Below are positions 8,666 through 17,846 of a stretch of DNA of 64,000 bases, piece by piece. The number at the start of each line of letters is the position of its first letter. Position 1 is the first letter of the stretch. The translations under genes were made by a program, and so were the position numbers. The stretch covers positions 15,785-79,784 of the forward strand of contig DXAH01000013.1 in the NCBI GenBank assembly GCA_019117105.1, given 5' to 3'. Source of the stretch: Duodenibacillus intestinigallinarum (GTDB lineage: Bacteria > Pseudomonadota > Gammaproteobacteria > Burkholderiales > Burkholderiaceae_F). The notes beneath the pieces were generated by a model. It saw nothing but the letters and a program-made list of their open reading frames with translations, made no database searches and was not told where the DNA came from.

Positions 8666-10015
8666 TTAGAGCACGTAGCGGGACAGATCCTGATCGCCCG
8701 CGAGCACGTCGAGACGCTCACGCACGTACGCTTCGTCGATGGTTACTTCCATCGCGCTGCGGCATCCCGCGTCAAAGCTCACTTCTTCAAGCAGCTTTTC
8801 CATCACGGTGTACAGACGTCGCGCACCGATATTTTCCGTTCGTTCATTCACCTCAAAGGCGTAATGCGCAATCGCCTTGATCGCTTCGGGCGTGAAGGTG
8901 AGCTTGGCGCCGTCTGCACCCAGAAGTGCTTCGTACTGCTTGACGACAGAAGCGTCAGTCTGCGTAAGGATGCGCTCGAAGTCTTCTTCGGTAAGGCTCT
9001 TCAGTTCCACGCGAATCGGCAAACGGCCCTGCAATTCGGGAACCAGATCCGACGGCTTGGAAAGGTGGAACGCACCCGAGCAGATAAAGAGCACGTGATC
9101 GGTCTTCACCCAGCCGTACTTAGTCTTCACGGAAGTGCCTTCAATGAGCGGCAGCAGATCGCGTTGCACACCTTCGCGAGAAACATCTCCCGAGCCGTGG
9201 CGCTCGGCCCCGCCCGCGATCTTGTCGATTTCGTCAATAAAGACGATGCCGTTGTTTTCCACACTTTCGATGGCGCGGCGCGTGAGGTCTTCGTGATCGA
9301 TCAACTTGCCCGCTTCTTCGTCCGTATAGATCTCCATCACTTCACGGATCTTGAGACGCTTTTTCTCGCGACGCGAGGCGTTGATCTTGTCAAAGACGTT
9401 CTGCAACTGGTTTTCAAGATCGTCCATGCCTTCCGGACCGATCATGTTGAAGACGGGAGCGGTGCTTGCCACATCAGCTTCAACGGTCTTGTCGTCCAAA
9501 CGGCCGGCACGCAGATCTTCGCGGAAGCGACGGCGAGCGGCGCCTTCCACGGGCACCGGAGCCGCCTGACCTTCGACGGGAGCGGGCGGCGGCAGAAGAA
9601 GATCAAGCACGCGTTCCTCAGCCTGTTCGCGAGCGCGCGTCATCACGCGCTTTTTCTGCTGCGCTTCAACGAGCTTGATGCCAGCCTGCATCAGATCGCG
9701 CACGATTGATTCCACGTTGCGGCCAACATAGCCCACTTCGGTGAATTTGGTCGCTTCGGTCTTGACGAACGGCGCATCGGTGAGCTTAGCCAGGCGGCGG
9801 GCGATTTCGGTCTTGCCCACGCCGGTCGGCCCGATCATCAGAATGTTCTTGGGCGTAATTTCGGAGTGCAGCGGTTCAGGCACGCGGCTGCGGCGCCAAC
9901 GGTTGCGAAGAGCCACGGCAACGGCGCGCTTGGCGTCGTTCTGACCCACGATGTATTTGTCGAGTTCGCTCACGATTTCTCGCGGCGTGAGCATGGAGCG
10001 GTCGGTTTCGGTCAT
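8666..10015 (-). CDS. hslU: ATP-dependent protease ATPase subunit HslU
   Basis: A 449-residue AAA+ unfoldase that feeds substrates to the HslV peptidase in the cytoplasm. Visible are the N-terminal TPREIVSELDKYIVGQNDAK, Walker A GPTGVGKTEIAR, the pore-loop region near VGYVGRNVES, a charged intermediate domain (about residues 110-230) with an Ala/Pro-rich insertion (LLLPPPAPVEGQAAPVP), Walker B FIDEIDKIA and sensor 2 region ENIGARRLYTVMEKLLEE. The C-terminus DLSRYVL is the tail that docks into HslV. It follows hslV by 29 bases. Confidence 0.97.
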   Translation of the reverse strand: MTETDRSMLTPREIVSELDKYIVGQNDAKRAVAVALRNRWRRSRVPEPLHSEITPKNILMIGPTGVGKTEIARRLAKLTDAPFVKTEATKFTEVGYVGRNVESIVRDLMQAGIKLVEAQQKKRVMTRAREQAEERVLDLLLPPPAPVEGQAAPVPVEGAARRRFREDLRAGRLDDKTVEADVASTAPVFNMIGPEGMDDLENQLQNVFDKINASRREKKRLKIREVMEIYTDEEAGKLIDHEDLTRRAIESVENNGIVFIDEIDKIAGGAERHGSGDVSREGVQRDLLPLIEGTSVKTKYGWVKTDHVLFICSGAFHLSKPSDLVPELQGRLPIRVELKSLTEEDFERILTQTDASVVKQYEALLGADGAKLTFTPEAIKAIAHYAFEVNERTENIGARRLYTVMEKLLEEVSFDAGCRSAMEVTIDEAYVRERLDVLAGDQDLSRYVL

Positions 10016-10044
10016 CTCGGAAAAAAATCTGTTCTTGGGAAAAA

Positions 10045-10584
10045 TTAGCCTTGCAACGTTTCGATGGTCTGGTTGCGGTTGGTGTAGATGCAGATGTCGC
10101 CTGCGATATCCAAGGCCGCCTTGACGATGGAAGGAGCATCCATTTCGGTGTGTTCCTTCAGAGCTCGTGCAGCCGACAGAGCGTAATTACCGCCCGAGCC
10201 GATCGCAGCGATGCCGCCTTCGGGTTCGATCACATCGCCGTTACCCGAGAGCACCAGCGTGGCGTCCTTGTCGGCCACGATCATCATGGCTTCAAGATGA
10301 CGCAACATGCGATCGGTGCGCCACAGTTTGGCTAGCTCCACTGCCGCGCGCATCAAATTGCCCGAATGCTTTTCGAGTTCGCCCTCGAAGCGCTCCACCA
10401 GTGTGAAGGCATCGGCCGTAGCGCCGGCAAAACCGACCAAAATGCGGTCGTGATAAATGCGGCGCACTTTGCGTGCGGTTGCCTTGAAGACAACGTTGCC
10501 GAGCGTCACCTGTCCGTCGCCGCCCATCGTCACGGTGTTACCGCGGCGCACACACACTATGGTCGTTCCGTGAAACTGTTCCAT
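10045..10584 (-). CDS. hslV: ATP-dependent protease peptidase subunit HslV
   Basis: A 179-residue threonine peptidase of the bacterial proteasome-like HslUV complex. A six-residue propeptide (MEQFHG) precedes the mature N-terminal TTIVCVRR, so Thr7 would become the nucleophile after processing. The conserved GDGQVTLG and GNGDVIEPEGGIAAIGSGG segments are present. The AGAGGATC ribosome site lies before the ATG. I found no clear heat-shock sigma promoter in the 185 bases upstream. Confidence 0.97.
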   Translation of the reverse strand: MEQFHGTTIVCVRRGNTVTMGGDGQVTLGNVVFKATARKVRRIYHDRILVGFAGATADAFTLVERFEGELEKHSGNLMRAAVELAKLWRTDRMLRHLEAMMIVADKDATLVLSGNGDVIEPEGGIAAIGSGGNYALSAARALKEHTEMDAPSIVKAALDIAGDICIYTNRNQTIETLQG

Positions 10585-10638
10585 AAGATCCTCTTTGTAT
10601 CCGTCCAGATTACTTCAAAAATCCGGCTTGTCCTTACG

Positions 10639-10664
10639 AAAAAGGAAGGCTTGAGCCTTCCTCT
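10639..10664 (-). terminator. Terminator after dksA
   Basis: An inverted repeat AGGAAGGCT/AGCCTTCCT, followed on the minus strand by TTTTTCG, a canonical rho-independent terminator about 105 bases past the dksA stop and before hslV. A second GC hairpin (GCCCGAG/CTCGGGC, near 10715-10735) lacks a T-run. Confidence 0.75.
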
Positions 10665-10769
10665 TACGTGTTTTTGCGCGGTTGACGTCAAAAGAAAATT
10701 GCACAAGGGCTCAAGCCCGAGAACTTCCTCGGGCCTGGACGCCAAAAAACCGCACCAGACGTCGACGTA

Positions 10770-11189
10770 TCAGTCGCCGAACATCTTCTGCTTAATCTCG
10801 CGGCGTTCCTGCGCTTCCAGAGAAAGCGTAGCCGTCGGGCGGGCCAGAAGACGGCGCACGCCGATCGGTTCGCCGGTTTCTTCGCAATAGCCGTATTCGC
10901 CTTCGTCAATGCGCTTGATGGCCGCCTGCACCTTCTTGAGAAGCTTGCGTTCGCGGTCGCGAGTGCGCAGTTCGAGTGCGTGTTCCTCTTCGATCGTCGC
11001 ACGGTCGGCCGGATCAGGCACCACAGTCGATTCGCGCAGATTTTCAGTCGTCTGGCCGGCGTTGTGGCGCAGTTCTGCTTCCATCTCCGTCAGACGGTTG
11101 CGGAAAAACTCAAGCTGCTTGTCGTTCATGTAGTCCTTGTCGGACATCGCCAAGAGCTCTTGCTCGGTCAAAGTCTTTTTTGTTGCCAT
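10770..11189 (-). CDS. dksA: RNA polymerase-binding transcription factor DksA
   Basis: A 139-residue DksA that potentiates ppGpp action at the polymerase secondary channel. I use the ATG at 11189 (MATKKTLTEQELLAMSD), because upstream codons in the open frame do not resemble the family. The coiled-coil tip DPADRATIEEE carries the key Asp-x-x-Asp. The C-terminal finger reads YGYCEETGEPIGVRRLLARP and then SLEAQERREIKQK: only one of the four zinc-binding cysteines of E. coli DksA remains. This Zn-independent type is, to my knowledge, common in betaproteobacteria. Confidence 0.95.
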   Translation of the reverse strand: MATKKTLTEQELLAMSDKDYMNDKQLEFFRNRLTEMEAELRHNAGQTTENLRESTVVPDPADRATIEEEHALELRTRDRERKLLKKVQAAIKRIDEGEYGYCEETGEPIGVRRLLARPTATLSLEAQERREIKQKMFGD

Positions 11190-11347
11190 AAAACTCTTTC
11201 GATCTACAGAAGTAGTCTCAGCGCCGGCGGCGTGAAAAATGAGTCCGCGTAAACGCCGATGCTTTTTGAAGGCGCACACAATAGCACAAAAGCTTGAAAT
11301 CTATGACTATTTGTACCCGCCGACTTGTAACGTTTTTCAAACCGGCC

Positions 11348-12346
11348 TCAGGCCAGGCAGGATTCAAATCCCTTGAGAATCGCCTCTTTAGGCAATTTGC
11401 GTCCGATGATCACAAACTTGGTTTCGGGTTTGTTCTCCCCCCAAGGACCGAGCACGTCAGCCCCGAACACCATGTGCACGCCCTGCACCACACAGCGGCG
11501 ATCCGTCCCCTTCAGATAGAGCACTCCCTTGTAGCGCAGCATGTCGGGGCCGTAGACCGCCACCAAGCTTTGTAGGTACTGCTCAAAGCGGGGCGCGTCG
11601 AACGGCTTGTCGGACGTAAAGACAAACGCGGCCACATCGTCACCGTGATGATGCTTGTGTGCTCCGGTAAGAAACGTCGGATCGACATCCAAAATGTCGT
11701 TCATGTTAAAGCCGTAGATGTCGATCACCTTATCGATGGGCACATTGCCCATGTCGGCCACTTCGATGGGGGCGCGGGGGTTGATCGCAATCAGACGCTC
11801 CTTGAGCGCAGCGAGTTCTTCAGAGCTCACCAGATCGGCCTTGGAAATGAAAATGCGGTCGGCAAAAGCGATCTGATCAAGAGCCACCTCTTCCTTGGCG
11901 ATCGTTTCGTCGGCATGCTTGGCGTCAACAAGCGTCACCACGCCGTCGAGGCGGAAAAAGGCCGCGACCGCATCGTCCATAAAGAAGGTCTGGCAGACGG
12001 GGCCGGGATTGGCCACACCCGTGGTTTCGATGACGACGTGATCAAAATCAATCTCGCCTTTGTCACGCTGGATGCGCAGGTTCGTGAGCACGCGCGACAG
12101 GTCGCCGCGGATCGTACAGCAGATGCAGCCGTTGTTCATCGTAACGATCTGTTCGGCGCCGTCCTGCACAAGCAAATCGTTGTCAATGGTCTGTTCGCCG
12201 AGTTCGTTTTCGATCACGGCGATCTTGCGGCCGTGGTTTTCCTGCAGGATGCGGTTCAGAAGCGTCGTCTTGCCGGCACCCAGAAAGCCCGTGAGCACTG
12301 TGACCGAAATATCGGGTTCGGCCATCGGATCAAAGTCTTCCGTCAT
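11348..12346 (-). CDS. G3E-family GTPase, CobW/YjiA-type metal chaperone
   Basis: A 332-residue P-loop GTPase. Walker A is GFLGAGKTTLLNRIL, the G3E signature glutamate follows in IENELGE, and the metal-binding CxCC motif appears in NNGCICCTIRGDL. Later motifs are VETTGVANP and SKADLV. A His-rich stretch (HKHHHGDD, near residue 230) precedes the CobW C-terminal domain. Such proteins insert or deliver metals, often zinc. No cobalamin genes are nearby, so the client cannot be named. The gene lies between dksA and rlmI on the same strand. Confidence 0.9.
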   Translation of the reverse strand: MTEDFDPMAEPDISVTVLTGFLGAGKTTLLNRILQENHGRKIAVIENELGEQTIDNDLLVQDGAEQIVTMNNGCICCTIRGDLSRVLTNLRIQRDKGEIDFDHVVIETTGVANPGPVCQTFFMDDAVAAFFRLDGVVTLVDAKHADETIAKEEVALDQIAFADRIFISKADLVSSEELAALKERLIAINPRAPIEVADMGNVPIDKVIDIYGFNMNDILDVDPTFLTGAHKHHHGDDVAAFVFTSDKPFDAPRFEQYLQSLVAVYGPDMLRYKGVLYLKGTDRRCVVQGVHMVFGADVLGPWGENKPETKFVIIGRKLPKEAILKGFESCLA

Positions 12347-12408
12347 TTTGTCTTATCCTTCCATCACAACAGAAAAAGCGCCTCAACAAAGGCGCCTTCC
12401 GTAAAATC

Positions 12409-13626
12409 TCAATTGCAGAGCTTCAGGTGCAAGCCCTTGAGGTATTCGCCCTCGGGGAACGTCATCAGCAGCGGATGATCGACCCCGGCACCGAAACGCG
12501 TCAGCGCCCAGGCCTGTCGTCGCGAATCAATGACGGCACCGGCCACAATCTTCTGGAAAAGATCCGTATCAATGGCACCCGAACAGGAGAACGTCAGCAG
12601 CTGACCGCCGGCGCGAAGCAGGCGCAGACCGTTGAGGTTGATGTCCTTGTAAGCTCTTGCGGCGCGATCCACATGATAGTGACTCGAAGCGAACTTGGGA
12701 GGATCCAGAATGATGAGATCGTACGTGTCCCCCGCTTCGCGGGCCCGGCGCAGATAGTCGAAGACGTCGGCCTGCTGCCACTTGCACACATCCGGCGCAA
12801 AACCGTTGAGTTCGGCATTGGCCTGTGCACGGGCAAGCGCTTCGGCCGAAGAATCGACGCTCACCACTTCTTCGGCGCCGCCAGCGGCCAGCGCAAGCGA
12901 AAAGCCGCCGGTGTAGCAGAAGCAATTAAGCGCTCGAAGTCCGCGACCGGTTTCCTTCTTGAAGGCGCGGGCGATGTTTTGCGCGGCCAATCGGCTTTCG
13001 CGCTGATCGACGTAAAAGCCCGTCTTGTGCCCCACGCGCACATCCACACCATACTTCACACCGTCTTCTACAACTTCGATGATGGCAGGAGGCTCTTCTC
13101 CGGCAAGCACGCCCACGTGCTCTTCTAGACCTTCTCGCTTGCGGGTGGCCGCATCCGAACGATCGAACACGCCCCTGGCACCCGTGCACTTCATCAAAGC
13201 GGCCACGATCTCTTCGCTGTTTGCCTGTACGGCCGCGCTCTGAAACTGCGTCACAACCCAGTCGCCGTACATATCGGCCACCAGCCCCGGAATGCCGTCG
13301 GCTTCGGCAAAGACCAGACGGCGGGCATTAGTGCGTTCCAAGAGGGATGCGCGAGCGGCAACGGCCTTCTCGATGCGCCGCGTGAGAAAACCCGGCTGCG
13401 GCGCTTCTTCTCCGGCGTAGGTGAACATGCGCACACGCAATGTGGAAGCGGGCGACCAACCGCCAAAGCCCAACTCTCGGCCGTCGTGCGAGACCACGCG
13501 CACCATTTCGCCGGCGGCAATCTTGACGCCCTTTTGTCCGGCCTTGGCAACGGCCGTGTCGTAGACCCACGGATGGCGGCGCAGCAGACTTTTTTCTTTG
13601 TCTTTCTTTAAAACGATGTCTTGCAT
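12409..13626 (-). CDS. rlmI: 23S rRNA (cytosine-C5) methyltransferase RlmI-like
   Basis: A 405-residue SAM-dependent methyltransferase. An N-terminal PUA domain (about residues 1-75, including HPWVYDTAVAK) precedes the Rossmann fold with NCFCYTGGFSLALAAGGAEEV (motif I region) and the catalytic motif LDPPKFAS. RlmI methylates C1962 of 23S rRNA in E. coli. I choose the ATG at 13626, with GAGAG upstream, over a TTG four codons earlier. Confidence 0.92.
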   Translation of the reverse strand: MQDIVLKKDKEKSLLRRHPWVYDTAVAKAGQKGVKIAAGEMVRVVSHDGRELGFGGWSPASTLRVRMFTYAGEEAPQPGFLTRRIEKAVAARASLLERTNARRLVFAEADGIPGLVADMYGDWVVTQFQSAAVQANSEEIVAALMKCTGARGVFDRSDAATRKREGLEEHVGVLAGEEPPAIIEVVEDGVKYGVDVRVGHKTGFYVDQRESRLAAQNIARAFKKETGRGLRALNCFCYTGGFSLALAAGGAEEVVSVDSSAEALARAQANAELNGFAPDVCKWQQADVFDYLRRAREAGDTYDLIILDPPKFASSHYHVDRAARAYKDINLNGLRLLRAGGQLLTFSCSGAIDTDLFQKIVAGAVIDSRRQAWALTRFGAGVDHPLLMTFPEGEYLKGLHLKLCN

Positions 13627-13659
13627 GTCGACTCTCAAATTCGTATCAAAAAATCTTTC

Positions 13660-14538
13660 TCAGAAACCGGCCGTCGGCAACACGATCCGATCAAGCTCGA
13701 TTTCGCCGGTAAAAACAGTCACGGCCGGACCCGACAAGTAGACCGAGTCTTGGGCCTGTCCGCTCCAGCGAACGCGAATGTCACCGCCGCGCATGTGAAC
13801 AAGCACATCGTTGTCCAAAAGGCCGCGGCGAATGCCTGAGACGACCGCGGCGCACGCCCCCGACCCGCAGGCAAGCGTCTCGCCTGCGCCACGCTCGTAG
13901 ACACGAAGGTTGACTTCCTTTCGGCTGATGACCTGCATGAATCCGGCATTAACCTGGTGCTCAAACACCGGCATTTCCTGTAAGGCGCTGCCCACGGCGC
14001 CGACCATATCGGTCGCAACGTCCTTAACCAAACGAACGGCGTGAGGATTACCCATCGAAACGATGCTCACCCAGTTATCAACTCCTGCGGCCGTGATTTT
14101 ATAGAGCGTTGCTTCGCCTTCGATTTGCGTTTCCACCCCCTCACCGACAAGACCGACGTCGTCAGCCTCAAAACGGGGCCTGCCCATATCAACTGTGACC
14201 GTGCCGTCGTCTTCGATATGCGGACGAATGATTCCCTTAACCGTTTCGCAGGCAATCATCTTTTTATCCGTCAGGCCGAGCTCTCGCACGAAAACCGCAA
14301 AGCAGCGCGCGCCATTGCCGCACATTTCGACCTCGCCGCCGCTGCAATTAAATATGCGGTACTTGAAATCAATGTCGGGCAACTCGCTTTTTTCCACCAC
14401 CAGCAGCTGATCGCATCCCACGCCGTAGCGTCGATCGCACAACGCACGGATCTGCTGGCTCGTGAGCATAAACGGTTCCTGCGTGGCGTCGAGCATGACG
14501 AAGTCGTTGCCTGCGCCCTGCATTTTTGTAAATCGCAT
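13660..14538 (-). CDS. dapF: Diaminopimelate epimerase
   Basis: A 292-residue two-domain epimerase interconverting LL- and meso-diaminopimelate for lysine and peptidoglycan synthesis. The catalytic cysteine pair is Cys73 in EMCGNGARC and Cys224 in ACGSGAC; the N-terminal MQGAGNDFVMLD is diagnostic. Its start is two bases from the stop of the upstream lipid A acyltransferase gene, so the two are probably translated together. Confidence 0.97.
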   Translation of the reverse strand: MRFTKMQGAGNDFVMLDATQEPFMLTSQQIRALCDRRYGVGCDQLLVVEKSELPDIDFKYRIFNCSGGEVEMCGNGARCFAVFVRELGLTDKKMIACETVKGIIRPHIEDDGTVTVDMGRPRFEADDVGLVGEGVETQIEGEATLYKITAAGVDNWVSIVSMGNPHAVRLVKDVATDMVGAVGSALQEMPVFEHQVNAGFMQVISRKEVNLRVYERGAGETLACGSGACAAVVSGIRRGLLDNDVLVHMRGGDIRVRWSGQAQDSVYLSGPAVTVFTGEIELDRIVLPTAGF

Positions 14539-14540
14539 AG

Positions 14541-15434
14541 TTAGTTTTCGTAAACGGAAGGTTCACCCTCGGGGCGCGTCTTAAAACGTCGATGCGACCA
14601 GAGGTACTGATCCGGCAGCTTCAAAATCCAGTTCTCGAGTTCGGCCGTGATGCGACGGGTATCGGCTTCGACATCGTCGGTCGGGTAGTTCTCCCAAGCC
14701 GGAGAGATATGCACCACGTACCCCTTATCGGTCATCTCGGCGATACACATGCAAACCTTGGCGCGCGTAAGCTTGGCCAGTCGGCAGGCCATCGGCACGG
14801 TTGCCGCAGGCACCCCGAAAAACGGAATGAAGATAGAGTTCTTCCGCCCGTGATCCATGTCGGGGAGATAGTAAAAGGGCAGTCCCTTATTCATGGCGCG
14901 GATCACGGCCTTGAGGTCGCCGCGGCCGTGCTTGGCGATCAGTTCCGGATTGGCAAAGCGCAGCCGCCCCTTGAGGGCCGCTTCGTCCCAGACCGGATTG
15001 GCTTGCTTTTGGTAGAGCGAGCAGCCGCGCACGTGCAGATTCAGCCCGATGCCTGCGGCATCAAGCCCCACAAAGTGCGGAGAAATCACGATCAGATGTT
15101 CACCGCGGGCAACTGTTTCCGTGATGTTTTCGACTCCTTCAAAGCGCACCATGGCCGCGACCTCATCGCGCGAGCCAGCCCAGAGCACGCCGTGATCGAG
15201 TGCGGCGCGCATGAGTTTTCGGTAAAAACTTTTTGCAATTTGACGGCGTTCGGCTTCAGTCTTATCCGGGAAACACAACCTCAGATTGGTGAGCGTCACG
15301 CGACGGCGCTTCGGAATGACGAGCCAAAACACAAAAGCGAGCAGGGCGGCCAGGCCCGAGCGAACGCTCACGGGTACGTGGCGCAGGCTTTTGATGACCG
15401 CAATCCAGAACCGCGATAGAAGGTTAAGAATCAT
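14541..15434 (-). CDS. Lipid A biosynthesis acyltransferase (LpxL/HtrB family)
   Basis: A 297-residue inner-membrane acyltransferase that adds a secondary acyl chain to Kdo-lipid A. The catalytic HX4D motif is His120-Asp125 in SPHFVGLD; DMDHGRKNSIFIPFFG is a further conserved block. A hydrophobic N-terminal segment (about 26-40) fits a membrane anchor. LpxL and LpxM-type paralogues cannot be told apart here. It is divergent from the TPR gene across a 146-base intergenic region. Confidence 0.9.
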   Translation of the reverse strand: MILNLLSRFWIAVIKSLRHVPVSVRSGLAALLAFVFWLVIPKRRRVTLTNLRLCFPDKTEAERRQIAKSFYRKLMRAALDHGVLWAGSRDEVAAMVRFEGVENITETVARGEHLIVISPHFVGLDAAGIGLNLHVRGCSLYQKQANPVWDEAALKGRLRFANPELIAKHGRGDLKAVIRAMNKGLPFYYLPDMDHGRKNSIFIPFFGVPAATVPMACRLAKLTRAKVCMCIAEMTDKGYVVHISPAWENYPTDDVEADTRRITAELENWILKLPDQYLWSHRRFKTRPEGEPSVYEN

Positions 15435-15580
15435 GAGCAGTAAAAAATCCTCTTTAAGCCTAGCGATTGTAACAACTCGACCTGCCGTTTAAGCCGCTTG
15501 CGGGCTGTGCCCGCTATACTCATTGATCGTTTGAAAGAGGCTGATTGCCTGTTTGCTTTCGTACCGCTTGTATTTTTCGC
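15435..15580. promoter_or_regulatory. Divergent promoter region, acyltransferase gene / TPR gene
   Basis: Contains a GC hairpin (GCGGGC-TGT-GCCCGC) directly followed by TATACT, a good -10 for the plus-strand TPR gene. I see no convincing -35 at 17 bases, so the exact promoter is uncertain. Confidence 0.4.
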
Positions 15581-17320
15581 ATGTCTGCCATTCGTACTTC
15601 GCTTAGCATTCTTCTCGGTGCCGTTCTGGGTTTTGCCGCCGTCCACGCCGCATCCCCTCTGGCTTCCGGCACGGTCAGCCGTGCCGATCACGCTGCTGCC
15701 CAAAAGTCCGCGCAGGATGCCGACATCATCCGCAGTCTTCTCGTCGGTGAATTCGCCGTGCAGTCCGGCGACTCGGAACTGGCATGGAAGGCTTTCCTTA
15801 CCGCAGCGCAAAAAGGCCGCTCGGCCGAAGCTGCGGGACGCGCCTTTGACATTGCGCAGGAAGCAGACAACGAAGAAGCGGCTGATCAGGCTCTCAAGGT
15901 CTGGACGGAACTTGATCCCAACAACCGTCAAGTTCGGCTGATCAAAGCCGAAGAGCTCTTTAGCCAAGGCAAATACGATGAAGCGGGCGAACTTGTCAAA
16001 GGTCTGGTGCAGGCGGCGCGCGATCCGGCAGGCGCCTTGGACGAACTCGGTGGAATGCAGCAAGTGGCTCCCGCCAAAGATCTCTTTTATCACGCCTTCG
16101 TCAAGGCGGCCGTTGATCTCAAAGAAGATGCCCGTGCTCAGCTCGTGCTCTCCGAACTCGCCAACCGCGCCCGCATGACGCCCCAAGCCGCCATGCACGC
16201 GTCCAAGGCAATGGATCTTGCGCCTGACAGTCCTCACGTGCTGATGAAAGGCATTGACGCGGAGTTTCAAAACGATCCCAAAAAGGCCATGAAGCGCTTG
16301 GAAGACTATCTCACGCGCCACCCGGACTCCTTTGAACTGCGTCTGGCCTACGCCAAGTCACTGCTTCGTACCGGCAACGGCAAGAAGCTCGACGAGCAGC
16401 TCAAGCGCCTGGAAGAAGGCCGCCGCGACGATGCGCACAGCATGATGCTTCTGGGCATGATCGCCGAAGAAGCTCGCCTCTACGAACGCGCCGAACTCTA
16501 CTACAAGCGCTACCTCGTGCTTTTGAGCAAAGCCGAAAAGACGGCGCTGCTGCCCGATACGGCATACGTGCGCTTAGGCATGGTCAAGCTCGCGCAAGGC
16601 GACCGCAAGGCCGCCATTGAGTGGCTCGACCGCGTCGAAGGCGGCGACAAGTACGAAGCCGCCCGCATCAAGCAGGCCGAACTGCTTGCCGAATCCGGCA
16701 GCGTGGACGGCGCCTGCAAGGTTTTGCGCGGCATCCGCACGACGGATGCCAAACGCAAGATGAGTCTGGACGTGGCCTGCGCCGAATTGCTTTTGAAGAC
16801 CAAGCAGTTCACTCCGGCTCTGGACGTGCTGATTGAGGCGCTCGAAGCCGGTCCCAAGAATCCCGAGCTGCTTTACCGCACCGCCATCCTCGCCGTGCAA
16901 CAGGACCGTTTCAAAGATGCCGAAAAGCTCTTTGAACGCTTTATTGCCGAAAATCCGGACAACCCCAACGGCTGGAATTCTCTGGGATTTTTGTGGGTCG
17001 ACCGCGCGATGCATCTCGACAAAGCCGAGCGCTATCTCAACAAGGCAATGGAACTGAGCGGCGGCAAGGATGCGGCTATCACCGACTCTCTGGGCTGGCT
17101 GCGTTATCGTCAGGGCCGACTTGAGGAGGCCGAGTCGCTCGTGCGCAAGGCACAAAACGCTTTGCCGGCCGACACCGAGATCGCGCTGCATCTGGCTGAA
17201 ATTCTCTACGTGGTCGGCAAGACCGCCGAGGCCGACAGCTACATCGCCTCGGTGCTCGAGGGCGAACCGAACAACACAAAGGCTAAAGAGTTGCGCCACC
17301 ATCGGGGCCCGGCCAAATGA
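15581..17320 (+). CDS. Exported tetratricopeptide-repeat protein upstream of lolB
   Basis: A 579-residue protein. I start at the ATG at 15581, which gives a signal peptide (MSAIRTSLSILLGAVLGFAAVHAA). The remainder is alpha-helical repeats, with TPR-like units such as GKYDEAGELVKGL, RYRQGRLEEAESLVRKAQ and NSLGFLWVDRAMHLDKAERYL. Betaproteobacteria commonly carry such a TPR gene immediately before lolB, suggesting an envelope assembly or scaffolding role (inference). Its stop overlaps the lolB start as ATGA. Confidence 0.85.
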   Translation: MSAIRTSLSILLGAVLGFAAVHAASPLASGTVSRADHAAAQKSAQDADIIRSLLVGEFAVQSGDSELAWKAFLTAAQKGRSAEAAGRAFDIAQEADNEEAADQALKVWTELDPNNRQVRLIKAEELFSQGKYDEAGELVKGLVQAARDPAGALDELGGMQQVAPAKDLFYHAFVKAAVDLKEDARAQLVLSELANRARMTPQAAMHASKAMDLAPDSPHVLMKGIDAEFQNDPKKAMKRLEDYLTRHPDSFELRLAYAKSLLRTGNGKKLDEQLKRLEEGRRDDAHSMMLLGMIAEEARLYERAELYYKRYLVLLSKAEKTALLPDTAYVRLGMVKLAQGDRKAAIEWLDRVEGGDKYEAARIKQAELLAESGSVDGACKVLRGIRTTDAKRKMSLDVACAELLLKTKQFTPALDVLIEALEAGPKNPELLYRTAILAVQQDRFKDAEKLFERFIAENPDNPNGWNSLGFLWVDRAMHLDKAERYLNKAMELSGGKDAAITDSLGWLRYRQGRLEEAESLVRKAQNALPADTEIALHLAEILYVVGKTAEADSYIASVLEGEPNNTKAKELRHHRGPAK

Positions 17321-17844
17321 AGCGCCGAACGCTGTTTCTTAGTTCCCTCGTGCTCCTGAGCGGCTGCACGGCCGTGCACTCGCCCGGCACACGTGAACGC
17401 GCCGGGCGCTTTTCGCTACGCGCCGTGGGCCCCAAAGGCGCCGAAGCCGCAACCGGACGCTGGAAGCTCGTTGAGTCGAAAGACCTTACCGAACTCACGC
17501 TCATGACTCCGCTTTACGGCATCCTCGCCCGCATCACCGTCACGCCCGAAGGCGCCACGCTCGAGCGTCCCAACAAAGAAAGTGAGGGCGCCTTCGACTC
17601 GGCCGCAAGCGCCCAAGAATTGATGCAGCAGCACCTGGGCTTCGGACTGCCCGCCGACATGCTCTCGTCATGGCTTTCTGGTGAACCCTGGGTACAGGCC
17701 CCCGCTCAAGTTGCTGACGACTCTTTCACGCAATCGGGATGGCAAATCGCCGTCAGGCGCCGCAAGCCCGACGGCTCTCCTGCACTCGTCACGCTCTCGC
17801 AGAGCACCCCGAGACAGATCACTCTGACCCTAGTCATCGAATAA
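17317..17844 (+). CDS. lolB: Outer-membrane lipoprotein insertion factor LolB
   Basis: A 175-residue lipoprotein; the lipobox is LSGC with Cys17 as lipidation site. LolB receives lipoproteins from LolA and inserts them in the outer membrane. The body keeps the LolB pattern (RAGRFSLRA near the start, then LTLMTPLYGILARI). Identity is supported by the conserved place between the TPR gene (4-base overlap) and ispE (2-base gap). Confidence 0.88.
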   Translation: MKRRTLFLSSLVLLSGCTAVHSPGTRERAGRFSLRAVGPKGAEAATGRWKLVESKDLTELTLMTPLYGILARITVTPEGATLERPNKESEGAFDSAASAQELMQQHLGFGLPADMLSSWLSGEPWVQAPAQVADDSFTQSGWQIAVRRRKPDGSPALVTLSQSTPRQITLTLVIE

Positions 17845-17846
17845 CC